DNA of 64,000 bases from Halorussus caseinilyticus (GCF_029338395.1 NZ_CP119809.1:2976001-3040000); one strand, 5' to 3'. Shown: positions 16,732 through 25,755, counted from the stretch's first letter. Program-made: numbers and translations. Notes: generated by a model not told the origin, from the letters alone.

Positions 16732-16892
16732 GCGACTCTCGACCCTGAGAGGCGCACTCAGCTATCCTTAATTCTTACTGGCCCAGTTTTCCGGGGACAT
16801 TCAGATTACAGAGGCAGTACCTACCACGTCAAGGTTTCGTGCCAGTCTCGAAAACGAACAAGTGTTTCAACCTCCGTCGCCGACTCTCTCAC

Positions 16893-18050
16893 ATGAGCAA
16901 ACACGGGACGGAGATACGCCTCGCGACGCGGGGTTCGGACCTCGCGCTACGGCAGGCGGCCGAGGTCAAGGCCGCCTTGGAGGACCGGCGACTCGCGGTC
17001 GAACTCGTCGAGGTAGAGACGACCGGCGACGAGATTCAGGACGAACTCATCCACCGCCTCGGCAAGACCGGCGCGTTCGTCCGGAGTCTGGACGAGAAGG
17101 TGCTGGACGGCGAGTTGGACGGCGCGATTCACTCGATGAAGGACATGCCCACCGACAACCCCGAGAACTTGGTGGTCGCGGGCATCCCCGAACGCGCCAG
17201 CGCCAACGACGTGCTGGTCACGCCCGACGGCAAGGAGTTGGACGAACTCCCCGAGGGAGCGACGGTCGGCACGTCGAGTCTCCGGCGAAAGGCCCAGTTG
17301 CTGAACTACCGCGACGACCTGAACGTCGAACCCCTCCGGGGGAACGTGGACACCCGCGCCGAGAAGTTGCTCGCGCCCGCGCTTCAGCAGGAACACGAGG
17401 CCCGGACCGAGGCCGAGAAGGAAAAGCAGTCGAACAAGGCCAGAGAGCAGAAGGGCCACACGGTCGATTACGACGCCGAGTTCGACCGGACCGTCGAGGA
17501 GTGGTTCAACGACCTCGCGGAAATCGAGCGCCGGGCGCTGGAGCGGGAGGTCGAAACCGACTACGACGCCATCGTCCTCGCGCAGGCCGGACTCGAACGG
17601 AGCGGACTCGCCCACCACCTCGAATACGTCGAACTCCCGAGTAGCGAGTTCGTCCCCGCGCCCGGTCAGGGTGCGCTCGCGGTGACTGCGCTCGACGGCG
17701 AACTCGCGGGCGACATCAACACGGTGCTGGACCACCCGCGGACGCGGGTCGAGACCACCGTCGAGCGGACGATTCTTGCGGAGTTGGGCGGCGGGTGCGT
17801 CGCGCCCATCGGCGTCCACGGCCTGATTCAGGGCGAGAGCGTCCACGTGGACGTGCAAGTGTTCTCCCAAGACGGCCAAGAGGTCATCGAAGCCAGTCGG
17901 GACGTGCCCGTCGAGAATCACGTCTCGGCCGCGAAAGAGGTCGCCGCCGACCTCGCCGAGAAGGGGGCCGCAGACCTCATCGAGGCCGCGAAAGCCGACA
18001 CCGACGAACCGCGCGAGGCCAAGCGCGAAGGGGAGACGAGCGAGGAATGA
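16893..18050 (+). CDS. hemC: Hydroxymethylbilane synthase (porphobilinogen deaminase)
   Basis: A 385-residue enzyme that polymerises four porphobilinogens to hydroxymethylbilane. Motifs: IRLATRGSDLALRQA at the start, GAIHSMKDMPT, GTSSLRRKAQL, LRGNVDTR, the PAPGQGALAV block, and the dipyrromethane-cofactor cysteine C302 in LGGGCVAPIGVHG. An inserted charged helical segment (about 165-222, Lys/Glu-rich) makes it some 60 residues longer than bacterial HemC. I chose ATG 16893 because it sits just before the conserved N-terminus; an upstream frame adds a basic stretch. It overlaps hemD by 4 nt. Confidence 0.96.
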   Translation: MSKHGTEIRLATRGSDLALRQAAEVKAALEDRRLAVELVEVETTGDEIQDELIHRLGKTGAFVRSLDEKVLDGELDGAIHSMKDMPTDNPENLVVAGIPERASANDVLVTPDGKELDELPEGATVGTSSLRRKAQLLNYRDDLNVEPLRGNVDTRAEKLLAPALQQEHEARTEAEKEKQSNKAREQKGHTVDYDAEFDRTVEEWFNDLAEIERRALEREVETDYDAIVLAQAGLERSGLAHHLEYVELPSSEFVPAPGQGALAVTALDGELAGDINTVLDHPRTRVETTVERTILAELGGGCVAPIGVHGLIQGESVHVDVQVFSQDGQEVIEASRDVPVENHVSAAKEVAADLAEKGAADLIEAAKADTDEPREAKREGETSEE

Positions 18051-18823
18051 CCGGCGACGGGGAGAGCGGACGAGACGCGACGAACCGAGACGTTAGAGTC
18101 GCCGTCTTCCGGCCGGACGACGAGCGACTCGCCGAGGCCGAGCGACTGCTGGACTCGCTCGGTGCCGAAATCGTCGCGGACCCGATGCTCGAAGTCCGGC
18201 CGACCGGCGAGGAACCCCGCGAGGGCGACTACGTGGTGTTGACGAGCAAGACCGGCGTCGAACTCGCGTCCGAGGCCGGATGGGAACCGGGAGACGCCAC
18301 CGTCTGCGCCATCGGCGAGAGTACGGCCGACGCGCTCCGAGAGGCGGGGTACGAGGTGGACCTCGTGCCCGAGGAGTACACCTCGGCCGGACTGGTCGAA
18401 GCCCTCGGCGACGAGGTGGCGGGCCAGCGAGTCGAAGTCGCCCGGAGCGACCACGGGAGCGCGGTCCTGACCGACGGTCTGGCGGACGCGGGAGCGGACG
18501 TAAATGAGACTGTGCTATATCAATTGGTCCGTCCGGAGGGGTCGGGCGACTCGGCGACTCTCGCGGCGGAGGGCGGTCTCGACGCGGCGGTCTTCACCTC
18601 GTCGCTGACGGTGGTCCACTTCTTGGAGGCCGCCGACGAGCGCGGAGTCCGGGCGGAAGCGATTTCGGGCCTGAACGACGCCGTGGTCGGCGCGATTGGC
18701 GACCCGACCCGCGAGACGGCCGAGTCCGAGGGCATCGAGGTTGACGTGGTGCCCGAGGTGGCCGACTTCGAGAAACTGGCGTGTGCGGCCGTGGAAGCGG
18801 CCGCGCCGACGTACCACGAGTAG
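18047..18823 (+). CDS. hemD: Uroporphyrinogen-III synthase
   Basis: A 258-residue cytosolic enzyme that cyclises hydroxymethylbilane with inversion of ring D. HemD is poorly conserved, but the two-lobed layout is visible: VAVFRPDDERLAEAERLLDSLGAE, DYVVLTSKTGVEL, CAIGESTADALREAGYEVDLVPEEYTSAGLVEAL, then ARSDHGSAVLTDGLADAGADVNETVLYQLV and FTSSLTVVHFLEAA with VGAIGDPTRETAES. The ATG lies within the hemC stop (ATGA), so the pair is translationally coupled. A neutral 285-nt gap follows. Confidence 0.92.
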   Translation: MTGDGESGRDATNRDVRVAVFRPDDERLAEAERLLDSLGAEIVADPMLEVRPTGEEPREGDYVVLTSKTGVELASEAGWEPGDATVCAIGESTADALREAGYEVDLVPEEYTSAGLVEALGDEVAGQRVEVARSDHGSAVLTDGLADAGADVNETVLYQLVRPEGSGDSATLAAEGGLDAAVFTSSLTVVHFLEAADERGVRAEAISGLNDAVVGAIGDPTRETAESEGIEVDVVPEVADFEKLACAAVEAAAPTYHE

Positions 18824-18847
18824 TCGGACGAAAGCGGCCGAGGTCGC

Positions 18848-18891
18848 TACGGTCGCGGCGTATCCGTGTTACGGTCGCGGCGTATCTGTGT
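18848..18891. repeat. Two 22-nt tandem units in the hemD-kptA gap
   Basis: TACGGTCGCGGCGTATCCGT followed by GT (18848-18869) is repeated at 18870-18891 with one C to T change. More GGTCGCGG words follow to 18930. The 18824-19108 gap otherwise shows no gene; a T-arm-like GGTTCGACCC at about 19003 has no tRNA around it. Confidence 0.6.
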
Positions 18892-19108
18892 ACTTCAACC
18901 TCGGCGCGCGGTCGCGGTGCGGTCGCGGTCTTCATTGGTTCAAGCCCGAAGCTAGCGCCTCGGCTTCCGGTTCGTTCCCTCTAGAAGCGGTTGTTCGGGG
19001 GTTCGACCCGAAGTAGCGTCCCGACACCGCCGCCGGTCGCAGTCGCTACACCCACCGTTTCTCGGCGAGCGACCTTTCCGACGCGAGCGCCAACTCGACG
19101 CCGAAACC

Positions 19109-19777
19109 GTGACCGACGCCATCGTCCGCTGTCCGACCCACGGGTACGTCACCGTCGCCGACAGCGCCGACCCGAGGTGTCCCGACTGCGGGGCCGACGC
19201 CGAGCGAGTCCTCTCGGGCGAGCGGAGACGCCGCCTCTCGAAGTTCGTCAGCGGCGCGCTCCGGCACTTCCCCGACGACGCCGGTCTGGAACTAGACCGA
19301 CGCGGGTGGGCCGACTACGACGCCCTCGAAGCGGCGGTCGGCCGGAAGTACGACTGGGCCGACGCCGAGGACCTCGCGGCCGTGGTCGCCACGGACCCGA
19401 AAGGTCGGTTCGAGCGGAGCGAAGCGGACGGAAACGGGAAGATTCGCGCCGCCTACGGCCACTCGGTGGACGTGACGCTGGAAGCGGAGAGCGAGGGAGG
19501 CGGCGACGTGCCGGACCGACTCTACCACGGCACCGACCCCGAGAATCTGGACGCGATTCTCGCCGAAGGTCTGAAACCGATGGGCCGCCGTGAAGTCCAC
19601 CTCTCGGGGAGTCGCGCGACGGCCCGCGAAGTCGGCAGTCGCCACGCCGCGGACCCGGTGGTCCTCGCAATCGACGCCGCCGCGATGGTCGCGGACGGCC
19701 TGCGAATCTCGAAGCGCGGCGCGGAGACCCACACCGCCGACGAGGTGCCGCCGGAGTATCTGGACGTTCTAAGCTAA
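19109..19777 (+). CDS. kptA: RNA 2'-phosphotransferase KptA/Tpt1 with N-terminal zinc ribbon
   Basis: A 222-residue protein. A short zinc ribbon (CPTHGYVTVADSADPRCPDCG, about 8-30) is followed by the Tpt1 fold: RRLSKFVSGALRHFPDDAGLELDRRGWADYDAL (winged-helix lobe with the Arg-His pair) and the ADP-ribosyltransferase lobe RLYHGTDPENLDAILAEGLKPMGRREVHLS. The enzyme transfers a 2'-phosphate from RNA to NAD+, as in tRNA splicing. It starts at GTG 19109. The zinc ribbon is common in archaeal members. It appears monocistronic, with an AT-rich gap after it. Confidence 0.92.
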   Translation: MTDAIVRCPTHGYVTVADSADPRCPDCGADAERVLSGERRRRLSKFVSGALRHFPDDAGLELDRRGWADYDALEAAVGRKYDWADAEDLAAVVATDPKGRFERSEADGNGKIRAAYGHSVDVTLEAESEGGGDVPDRLYHGTDPENLDAILAEGLKPMGRREVHLSGSRATAREVGSRHAADPVVLAIDAAAMVADGLRISKRGAETHTADEVPPEYLDVLS

Positions 19778-19857
19778 CCATACGTTTCCTTTACAATTAT
19801 AAATATTGCTTTTAAAATTGCATATCATTCCCAATCGAAGAGACCGAGACGCGGAAC

Positions 19858-19864
19858 TTTATAA
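19858..19864 (+). promoter_or_regulatory. TATA box of the DHH nuclease gene
   Basis: TTTATAA is centred 29 nt before ATG 19890, preceded by a purine-rich GCGGAAC that fits a BRE. This predicts a leaderless transcript and supports the chosen start. Confidence 0.65.
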
Positions 19865-19889
19865 GTAATAGCGACTTACCTCACGCTGA

Positions 19890-21329
19890 ATGGCTTCCGC
19901 TGGTCCCGTTCCCGCCCTCGCAGACCGCGCCGCCGCGTGCGCCGACCGATTGCGGGACGCCGACGAGGTGTTGCTCGCCTCCCACATCGACGCCGACGGA
20001 CTCACGAGCGCCGCAATCGCATCGCGGGCGCTCGAACGCGCGGGCATCCCGTTCGAGACAGTCTTCAGCAAGCAGTTGGACGCCGAGGAAATCGCGTCAA
20101 TCGCGGCGACTGACTACGAGACGGTGCTTTTCACCGACTTCGGGAGCGGCCAGTTAGACATCATCGCCGACCACGAAGCGGCGGGCGACTTCACGCCCGT
20201 CGTCGCCGACCACCACCAACCGGCGGACGCGGACACCACATTTCATTTGAATCCGCTCCTGTTCGATGTGGACGGGTCGTCGGAACTCTCGGGAGCTGGC
20301 GCGGCGTACGTCCTCGCGCGCGCGTTGGAACCCGAAGGGACCGACAACCGCGACTTGGCGGCGCTCGCAGTCGTCGGCGCGGTCGGCGACATGCAGACCG
20401 TAGACGGCGAACTCGTCGGCGCGAACCAGTCCATCGTCGCCGAGGGCGAGGCGGCGGGCGTCGTGGAGACGACCACCGACCTCACGATGTACGGCAAGCA
20501 GACCCGACCGCTCCCCAAGATGCTGGAGTACGCAAGCGACACATACATCCCCGGCGTCACCAACGACGAGAACGGTGCCCTCAGATTTCTGGACGGTCTC
20601 GACCTGACGCTAAAAGACGACGAGGGCGACTGGCGGTGTTGGGTGGACCTGACTCAGGGCGAACGCCAGACCGTCGTGAAGGGACTGGTCGAGAGAGCCA
20701 GCGACCGAGGCGTCAGCGCCGGGCGAATCAACGACCTGTTCGGCACGGCATACGTCCTCACCGACGAGGACGAGGGTACGGAACTCCGGGACGTGAGCGA
20801 GTTCTCGACCCTACTGAACGCGACGGCGCGCTACGAGCGCGCCGACGTGGGTCTCGCAGTCTGTCTCGGCAACCGCGAGGGTGCGCTCGAACGCGCCGAG
20901 GAACTACTCCGGAACCACCGCACGAACCTCTCGAAGGGTCTCCAGTTCGTCAAGAGCGAGGGCGTCACCGAAGAGCGACACCTCCAGTGGTTCCACGCCG
21001 GGGACGAAATCCGCGAGACCATCGTCGGCATCGTCGCGGGGATGGCAGTCGGTGCCGAGGGCGTCGAACGGGGGAACCCCATCGTCGCGTTCGCCGAGAA
21101 GACCGACGGCGACGGCGAACCGACCGAAGTGAAAGTCTCCGCTCGCGCTACACCTTCGCTCACGGACCGAGGTCTGGACCTCTCGGTCGTGATGCGCGAG
21201 GCGTCACAGGCGGTCGGCGGCGACGGCGGCGGCCACAACGTCGCCGCGGGCGCGACGGTACCGAAGGGGACCGAAGACGAGTTCGTCGAGTACGCCGACG
21301 AACTCGTCGCCGAGCAACTGTCGGAGTGA
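19890..21329 (+). CDS. DHH-family phosphoesterase (archaeal RecJ-like)
   Basis: A 479-residue protein of the DHH superfamily. The N-terminal domain has ASHIDADGLTSAAI, LFTDFGSGQ and the signature VVADHHQP; LAALAVVGAVGDMQ follows, and the C-terminal DHHA1 domain carries the nucleic-acid-binding motif GGDGGGHNVAAGATVP. The family includes RecJ single-strand exonucleases and the GINS-associated nuclease GAN of archaea, and haloarchaea have several RecJ-like paralogues; which one this is cannot be decided here. Manganese-dependent 5'-3' exonuclease activity on DNA or RNA is the family expectation. It is monocistronic behind a good TATA box. Confidence 0.88.
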   Translation: MASAGPVPALADRAAACADRLRDADEVLLASHIDADGLTSAAIASRALERAGIPFETVFSKQLDAEEIASIAATDYETVLFTDFGSGQLDIIADHEAAGDFTPVVADHHQPADADTTFHLNPLLFDVDGSSELSGAGAAYVLARALEPEGTDNRDLAALAVVGAVGDMQTVDGELVGANQSIVAEGEAAGVVETTTDLTMYGKQTRPLPKMLEYASDTYIPGVTNDENGALRFLDGLDLTLKDDEGDWRCWVDLTQGERQTVVKGLVERASDRGVSAGRINDLFGTAYVLTDEDEGTELRDVSEFSTLLNATARYERADVGLAVCLGNREGALERAEELLRNHRTNLSKGLQFVKSEGVTEERHLQWFHAGDEIRETIVGIVAGMAVGAEGVERGNPIVAFAEKTDGDGEPTEVKVSARATPSLTDRGLDLSVVMREASQAVGGDGGGHNVAAGATVPKGTEDEFVEYADELVAEQLSE

Positions 21330-21551
21330 GTAACGAGGTTCTCGAAATCCGTGGAGGGCGTTCGACCGCTTCGCCGAGCGACGGCCACGTTCAGCGACGA
21401 GGCGGGGAGCGACGAACCCCGACATCGACTCTATTGTGGTCACGGCCGTCGGCGGACCGAGCGCCGACGCGATACTGACCGAATCTACCGACGAGCGGCG
21501 AAGAAGCAATTTCGTATATCGTTATCTAGTTTACATCGGGGTCCGCCGTGG

Positions 21552-21583
21552 GGCGAGTTCCGGCGTCGTCGCCGGAACTCGCC
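21552..21583. repeat. 14-bp perfect inverted repeat
   Basis: GGCGAGTTCCGGCG (21552-21565), loop TCGT, exact complement 21570-21583. It lies 220 nt after the DHH gene and about 15 nt before the CTTTTATT box of the next gene. It could be a terminator of read-through, an operator or a decayed mobile end. The rest of 21330-21627 shows no gene. Confidence 0.6.
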
Positions 21584-21627
21584 GGACGACCGGCCGACTT
21601 TTATTCGCGCTCGCCCAACTCCGGCAC

Positions 21628-21948
21628 ATGAGCGACTTCGACCCCGAGAAGTTCGAGGACAAGTACGCCCACTACTTCAACGAACTCCAGAAGGCGTACA
21701 AGGACGCCTTCAACCACCTCAACGAGAAGTACGACTCGGAACTCATCCACGCCATCGACCAGCAGATTCTGAACGAGTCCGAACCCTTCTACGAGGGCGA
21801 CGGCGAGTTCCGCGTCGAACTCCCCGAGAACCCCACCGAGCGCGTGCAGGGAATCGTCGTCGCCGACGAGAAACTCGAAGAGATGCTCGACATCTACGTC
21901 GCGGAAATCGAGACGGAACTCCGGCGCGTGTTCGGCTTCGAAGAGTGA
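21628..21948 (+). CDS. DUF5783-like haloarchaeal protein
   Basis: A 106-residue acidic helical protein (MSDFDPEKFEDKYAHYFNELQKAYKDAFNHLNEKYD...). Three long helices with regular aromatic positions, then the short strand EFRVELPE and a final helix EKLEEMLDIYVAEIETELRRVF. This matches the haloarchaeal DUF5783 type. ATG 21628 is about 25 nt after a CTTTTATT promoter box. Function unknown; a small dimeric helical bundle seems likely. Confidence 0.8.
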   Translation: MSDFDPEKFEDKYAHYFNELQKAYKDAFNHLNEKYDSELIHAIDQQILNESEPFYEGDGEFRVELPENPTERVQGIVVADEKLEEMLDIYVAEIETELRRVFGFEE

Positions 21949-22070
21949 GACCGCGGGGGCGGCCGACGGAATCGGAACTCCGGTAGGTACTCGAAGTCCG
22001 CTACGTCGCGCCGACGCCGGTATCGGGAGACACGTTCAGCTTTATTGGGACCGAGTAGAGTGAACGAATC

Positions 22071-23042
22071 ATGGTAACGAATTACGAAATTAGCGATTCT
22101 TTCGCCGAAGAATACAGGGATACGGAGGAAAAGCAGTCGTATCCGACCCTCTCTTTCGTGATTCCGGTCAACAGCGACCCGCAGGTCGAACAGACGGTGC
22201 GGTCGATTCTGGACGCCGGGTACGATAACTGCGAGATAATCGTCGCAATCACGCCGACCACTGGGGAGACGATGGCTCTTCTCGAAGACTTACAGGAGGA
22301 GACCGACCTGTTGGAAGTCTACACCCAAGAGGAGTATCGGACGCCCGGCGGGAACCGCAACCGCGGCATCGAGGAAGCGACTGGCGATGTCGTCGTCTTC
22401 GCCGACTCGGACGTGACAATCGGCCCGCTGTTCCCGTGGAAAGTCGCGTACCTCTTCGAGTACTCGTCGGTCGATTATCTGGGGTTCTCGGTCGATTTAG
22501 AGGTCCAAGACGGCGAGAAGAACCTGTTCAACTGGTACGACAAGCACGTCCGATTCCCGGTGGAGTTCTACATGAACTACGCGCTGTTCTGCCCGACGCT
22601 CTGTCTGGCCGTCCGGGACGAACTCGTGGAAGACATCCAGTTCGAACCGTGGATACTCTCGGGCGAGGACATGGTGTTCGGGAAGCTAGCCGCCTACAAG
22701 AACTACGAGTTCGGCTTCTGTGACGACGCGGTGGTGAAACACCCGACGCGGAACACGTTCGAGGACATCGTGGGCGTCGGGGAGAAGACCGGGCGAGGTG
22801 CCTACCAGATGTACGCCCATCTCCCGGTGGACGTGTTCGAGACCGAATCTCGGCTACTGACCGCGAAGGCGTACACTCCCCGGTCGTTCGAGTATCTGAG
22901 CGACATCTGCGACGACTGGGACGAGTTACAGACCTACGAGAAGGTGCTGATTTGGCTCGTCTCCTATATCGAAATCCTCGCGCGGACGTGGGGGTACGCG
23001 CTACAGGCGAAAGACGACTTCAAGCACCGAGTCACGCAGTAG
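22071..23042 (+). CDS. Family 2 glycosyltransferase
   Basis: A 323-residue GT-A enzyme. Rossmann-like start TLSFVIPVNSDPQVEQTVRSILDAGYDNCEIIVAI (27-60), GGNRNRGIEEATGDVVVFADSDVTIGP with the DxD metal site Asp-Ser-Asp, then an acceptor region SGEDMVFGKLAAYKNYEFGFCDDAVVKHP, where the ED pair is the usual catalytic base. The C-terminal amphipathic segment may bind the membrane face. It transfers a sugar from a nucleotide donor to a lipid or glycan acceptor. First gene of a glycan region that continues through the epimerase/nucleotidyltransferase operon on the other strand. Substrate unknown. Confidence 0.85.
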   Translation: MVTNYEISDSFAEEYRDTEEKQSYPTLSFVIPVNSDPQVEQTVRSILDAGYDNCEIIVAITPTTGETMALLEDLQEETDLLEVYTQEEYRTPGGNRNRGIEEATGDVVVFADSDVTIGPLFPWKVAYLFEYSSVDYLGFSVDLEVQDGEKNLFNWYDKHVRFPVEFYMNYALFCPTLCLAVRDELVEDIQFEPWILSGEDMVFGKLAAYKNYEFGFCDDAVVKHPTRNTFEDIVGVGEKTGRGAYQMYAHLPVDVFETESRLLTAKAYTPRSFEYLSDICDDWDELQTYEKVLIWLVSYIEILARTWGYALQAKDDFKHRVTQ

Positions 23043-23048
23043 CGCCTA

Positions 23049-23993
23049 TCACGAGTCGGACTCGCGTCGGGCCGCTTCGACGGTTCGTCGGAGTCCGTCG
23101 CGCCACGAGGTAGTCGGTTTCCAGTCGAGTAGCTCGGCGGCGTGCGACGGGTCGCCAACGAGATGGGACGCGGTTTGCTCGCACTCGGCGGCGTGGTCGT
23201 ACGTCGGCCGAGCGTCCGCGCCGACGAGTTCGTAGATGTCGCCGACCATCTCCCCGGCGGTCATCCCGGTTCCGCCACAGACGTTGAACAGCATCCAGTC
23301 GTCGTCCGCGAGTCGGATGGTCGCGTTCAGCAGGGCATCAACGGCGTCCCCGACGAATACCGGGTCCCGTACGTGGTCCGTACATCGGACGCGAAACGAC
23401 TCGTCTTCGAGTGCCGACGCGATGGCCGACGGTATCAAGCCGCCCGCGGGCGTCTGTCGCGGGCCGTAGACGAGAAACGGGACCGCGACTGCCACGGACA
23501 GGCCCTCATTCTCCGAGTACGACCGAGCGAGACGTTCCCCGGAGCGTTTCGAGGCGTCGTAGAGAGACGAGGCGGCGACCGGGTGTGACTCCGTTTTCGC
23601 GGTTCGCGTGTCGGCGTATCGGTAGGCGGAACTCGTGAACACGACGCCTTCGGCGTCGTGTTCGACTGCCTTCTCGAAGACGTTCTTCGTGCCCGTGACG
23701 TTCGTCTCGACCACCCCGGCGCTCTCGCCTCGGGAAGTCGTCTTGGCCGCGAGGTGATAGACGTACTCCGGTCGGGCCTCCCGAAAGCAGGTGTCGAGGA
23801 ACTGCTCGTCGGTAACGTCGCCGACGTACCGGCGGTGGGGCGACTCCGGGAGCGATTGGGACGGTTCGCTGTGGTGAATCGAGTGGACTTCCGCGCCGAC
23901 GCTAGACAGACGACTGGCGACGTGTCCGCCGAAAAATCCGCCCGCTCCGGTGACGAGGACCGTCCGCGACGAGAGTTCGTCGCCGACGCTCAT
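23049..23993 (-). CDS. NAD-dependent epimerase/dehydratase (extended SDR)
   Basis: A 314-residue extended short-chain dehydrogenase acting on nucleotide sugars. It has a TVLVTGAGGFFGGHVASRL glycine motif, EYVYHLAAKT, the catalytic pair in SSLYDASKRSGERLARSY (Tyr-x3-Lys), and RDPVFVGDAVDALL. It could be the 4-ketoreductase or epimerase acting after the RfbG-like enzyme upstream. A frame without stops continues over the next gene, but the real start is ATG 23993, which overlaps the upstream gene's stop. Last gene of the three-gene rfbF-rfbG-SDR operon. Confidence 0.85.
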   Translation of the reverse strand: MSVGDELSSRTVLVTGAGGFFGGHVASRLSSVGAEVHSIHHSEPSQSLPESPHRRYVGDVTDEQFLDTCFREARPEYVYHLAAKTTSRGESAGVVETNVTGTKNVFEKAVEHDAEGVVFTSSAYRYADTRTAKTESHPVAASSLYDASKRSGERLARSYSENEGLSVAVAVPFLVYGPRQTPAGGLIPSAIASALEDESFRVRCTDHVRDPVFVGDAVDALLNATIRLADDDWMLFNVCGGTGMTAGEMVGDIYELVGADARPTYDHAAECEQTASHLVGDPSHAAELLDWKPTTSWRDGLRRTVEAARRESDS

Positions 23994-24952
23994 TCGAGGC
24001 GGTCTTCGTACCACTGGGCGGTCCGTCCGAGACCGTCTTCGAGACTCGTCTCCGGTCGCCAGTCGAGCGACTGCTCGGCTTTCTCGGCGTCCACTCGCTG
24101 GTGGGTGATGTGGCCCTCGGCGGTCCCTTTCACCACCGGTTCGAGGTCGTCTTTCCCCATCACGTCGCCGACGAGCGAGACGAGTTCGAGGACGCTCGTC
24201 CCGGTTCCCGTCCCGAAGTTGAACGCCTCGCCAGCGACCGACCGGTTCTGCCGTCCGAGCGTCCGGTACGCGCTCACGGCGTCGTCGATGTAGAGATAGT
24301 CGCGCGTCGGCGACCCGTCGGACCGAATCACGGGCGCTTCGTCGTCCAGATACTTCCGTATCGTGCCGGGGACGATTCGACTGAAGTTCAGGTCGCCGGG
24401 ACCGTAGATGTTGGAGCATCGCGTGACCGTGACCGGAACGTCGTAACTCGTGTGGTAGGTCCGGGCGATGCGGTCGGCGGCCATCTTCGAGACGGAGTAG
24501 GGCGCGTCCGGGGTGAGCGCCGTGTCCTCGGTGTAGGGCGGGTTCTCCATCGGCCCGTACGCCTTGTCGCTGGAGGCGACGACCACGCCGTCGGAGACGC
24601 CCTCGGACTCCCGAACCACGTCGAGGACGTTCCACGTCCCCTCGACGTTCGTGGAGAACGCTCGGGTCGGGTCGGCCTTCGCGTCGCCCACCAGCGACTC
24701 CGCGGCGAGGTGGTAAACGAGGTCGAAATCGTAGTCTGCGAACAGCGATTCGATGCTCTCGCGGTCTCGAACGTCGAGAATCTCGAAGTCGAGGCGGTCG
24801 CTCTCGGTGTTCAAGTCGCGTTCGGCGGGCACGGTGTCGATGTCGGTAGCGACCACGGTCGCACCGCGGGATTCGAGGTCCGACGCCAGATGCGCTCCGA
24901 CGAACCCGGCGGCCCCCGTGACCAGCACCGTCTCGTCTCGCCAAAAGCTCAT
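23990..24952 (-). CDS. rfbG: CDP-glucose 4,6-dehydratase-like SDR
   Basis: A 320-residue extended SDR with features seen in RfbG: VLVTGAAGFVGAHLASDL, YHLAAESLVGDAKADPTRAFSTNVEGTWNVLD, SSDKAYG in place of the STDEVYG of dTDP-glucose dehydratases, PYSVSKMAADRIARTY with the Tyr-x3-Lys pair, and SNIYGPGDLNFSRIVPGTI with RDYLYIDDAV. The reaction would be CDP-glucose to CDP-4-keto-6-deoxyglucose. The neighbouring cytidylyltransferase-like gene upstream (4-nt overlap) supports the CDP reading. CDP-sugar pathways are best known from bacterial O-antigens. Exact substrate inferred. Confidence 0.8.
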   Translation of the reverse strand: MSFWRDETVLVTGAAGFVGAHLASDLESRGATVVATDIDTVPAERDLNTESDRLDFEILDVRDRESIESLFADYDFDLVYHLAAESLVGDAKADPTRAFSTNVEGTWNVLDVVRESEGVSDGVVVASSDKAYGPMENPPYTEDTALTPDAPYSVSKMAADRIARTYHTSYDVPVTVTRCSNIYGPGDLNFSRIVPGTIRKYLDDEAPVIRSDGSPTRDYLYIDDAVSAYRTLGRQNRSVAGEAFNFGTGTGTSVLELVSLVGDVMGKDDLEPVVKGTAEGHITHQRVDAEKAEQSLDWRPETSLEDGLGRTAQWYEDRLE

Positions 24953-25755
24953 GGTTCACCTCCGAGCCACGGAAGGTCGTCTTTTTCGGTCGAAATTTTC
25001 CGGACTTTATCCAACCCCTTCCGGGTATCGACACCCTTGAAGAATCCGTCGTGGCGGTAGATGCCGAGTTCGCCTCGGTCCGCGAGTTCGTTGAGCGTGT
25101 CCTGTTCGAGTTCCCGGTCGGCCGACAGGGAGTCGAACACAGTCGTCTCGAAGACGAAGAATCCCACGTTGATGCGCTTGGAGGTGAGCGGTTTCTCCTG
25201 CACCGCCGAAACGCTGTCGCCGTCGGTTTCGAGGACGCCGAACGAACTCGGGGCTTTGACGCCCGTGACGGTTCCGACAGTCCCGTTCTCCTCGTGGTGT
25301 TCGACCAACTGCTCGACGTTCACGTCGGCCAGTCCGTCGCCGTAGGTCAGCAGGAATCGGTCGGCGTCGATGTGGTCTCGGACTTGGAGCAGTCGTTCGG
25401 ACTTGCTGGTTTCGAGACCGGTGTCCACGAGCGTCACGTCCCAGTCGTTCGAACCGACGCCGCGGAACGTAGACGCCGAGGACAGTTCGACGCTCCCGCC
25501 GTCGGTGTACTCCCCCGCCAGTCCGCCGAAGTACTGCTCGAACGCCTCGCTCTTGTAGCCCAGACAGAGCACGAAGTCGTCGAACCCGTGCCGGGAGAAG
25601 TTCTCCATGATGTGATGGACGATTGGGTTCCCGTCGATTTCCAAGAGAGGTTTCGGCGTCTCGTCGGTCAACGGCCGAAGCCTTCGCCCTCTCCCCCCGC
25701 AGAGAAGAACGACAGGTAAGTCCGAATGTTTACGATTGGCCTCCGTTTCCGTCAT
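24949..25755 (-). CDS. rfbF: Glucose-1-phosphate cytidylyltransferase-like nucleotidyltransferase
   Basis: A 268-residue sugar nucleotidyltransferase. LLCGGRGRRLRPLTDETPKPLLEIDGNPIVHHIM is the nucleotide-binding loop with the Lys of PKP. GFDDFVLCLGYKSEAFEQYF closely resembles RfbF, and YGDGLADVNVEQLVEHH carries the metal-binding Asp. The later DTRKGLDKVR fits RfbF ends. It would make CDP-glucose from CTP and glucose-1-phosphate. First gene of the operon, with a GTTAAAATT-type promoter about 30-40 nt upstream. The base specificity (CTP versus dTTP) is inferred from similarity and from the RfbG neighbour. Confidence 0.82.
   Translation of the reverse strand: MTETEANRKHSDLPVVLLCGGRGRRLRPLTDETPKPLLEIDGNPIVHHIMENFSRHGFDDFVLCLGYKSEAFEQYFGGLAGEYTDGGSVELSSASTFRGVGSNDWDVTLVDTGLETSKSERLLQVRDHIDADRFLLTYGDGLADVNVEQLVEHHEENGTVGTVTGVKAPSSFGVLETDGDSVSAVQEKPLTSKRINVGFFVFETTVFDSLSADRELEQDTLNELADRGELGIYRHDGFFKGVDTRKGLDKVRKISTEKDDLPWLGGEP

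Noticed and set aside
18950-19020. Possible tRNA because of a GGTTCGACCC T-arm-like word
   Set aside because: No matching acceptor, D-arm or anticodon stem can be formed around it.
21436-21627. 5' extension of the DUF5783-like gene
   Set aside because: The upstream codons are basic and include the 14-bp hairpin and the TATA box; the start at 21628 fits the promoter.
23049-25034. A 661-codon minus-strand open frame
   Set aside because: Only its 3' part (23049-23993) reads as an SDR protein; the upstream part is basic, repetitive Arg/Gly-rich sequence that runs out of frame under the RfbG-like gene. High GC keeps the frame open.
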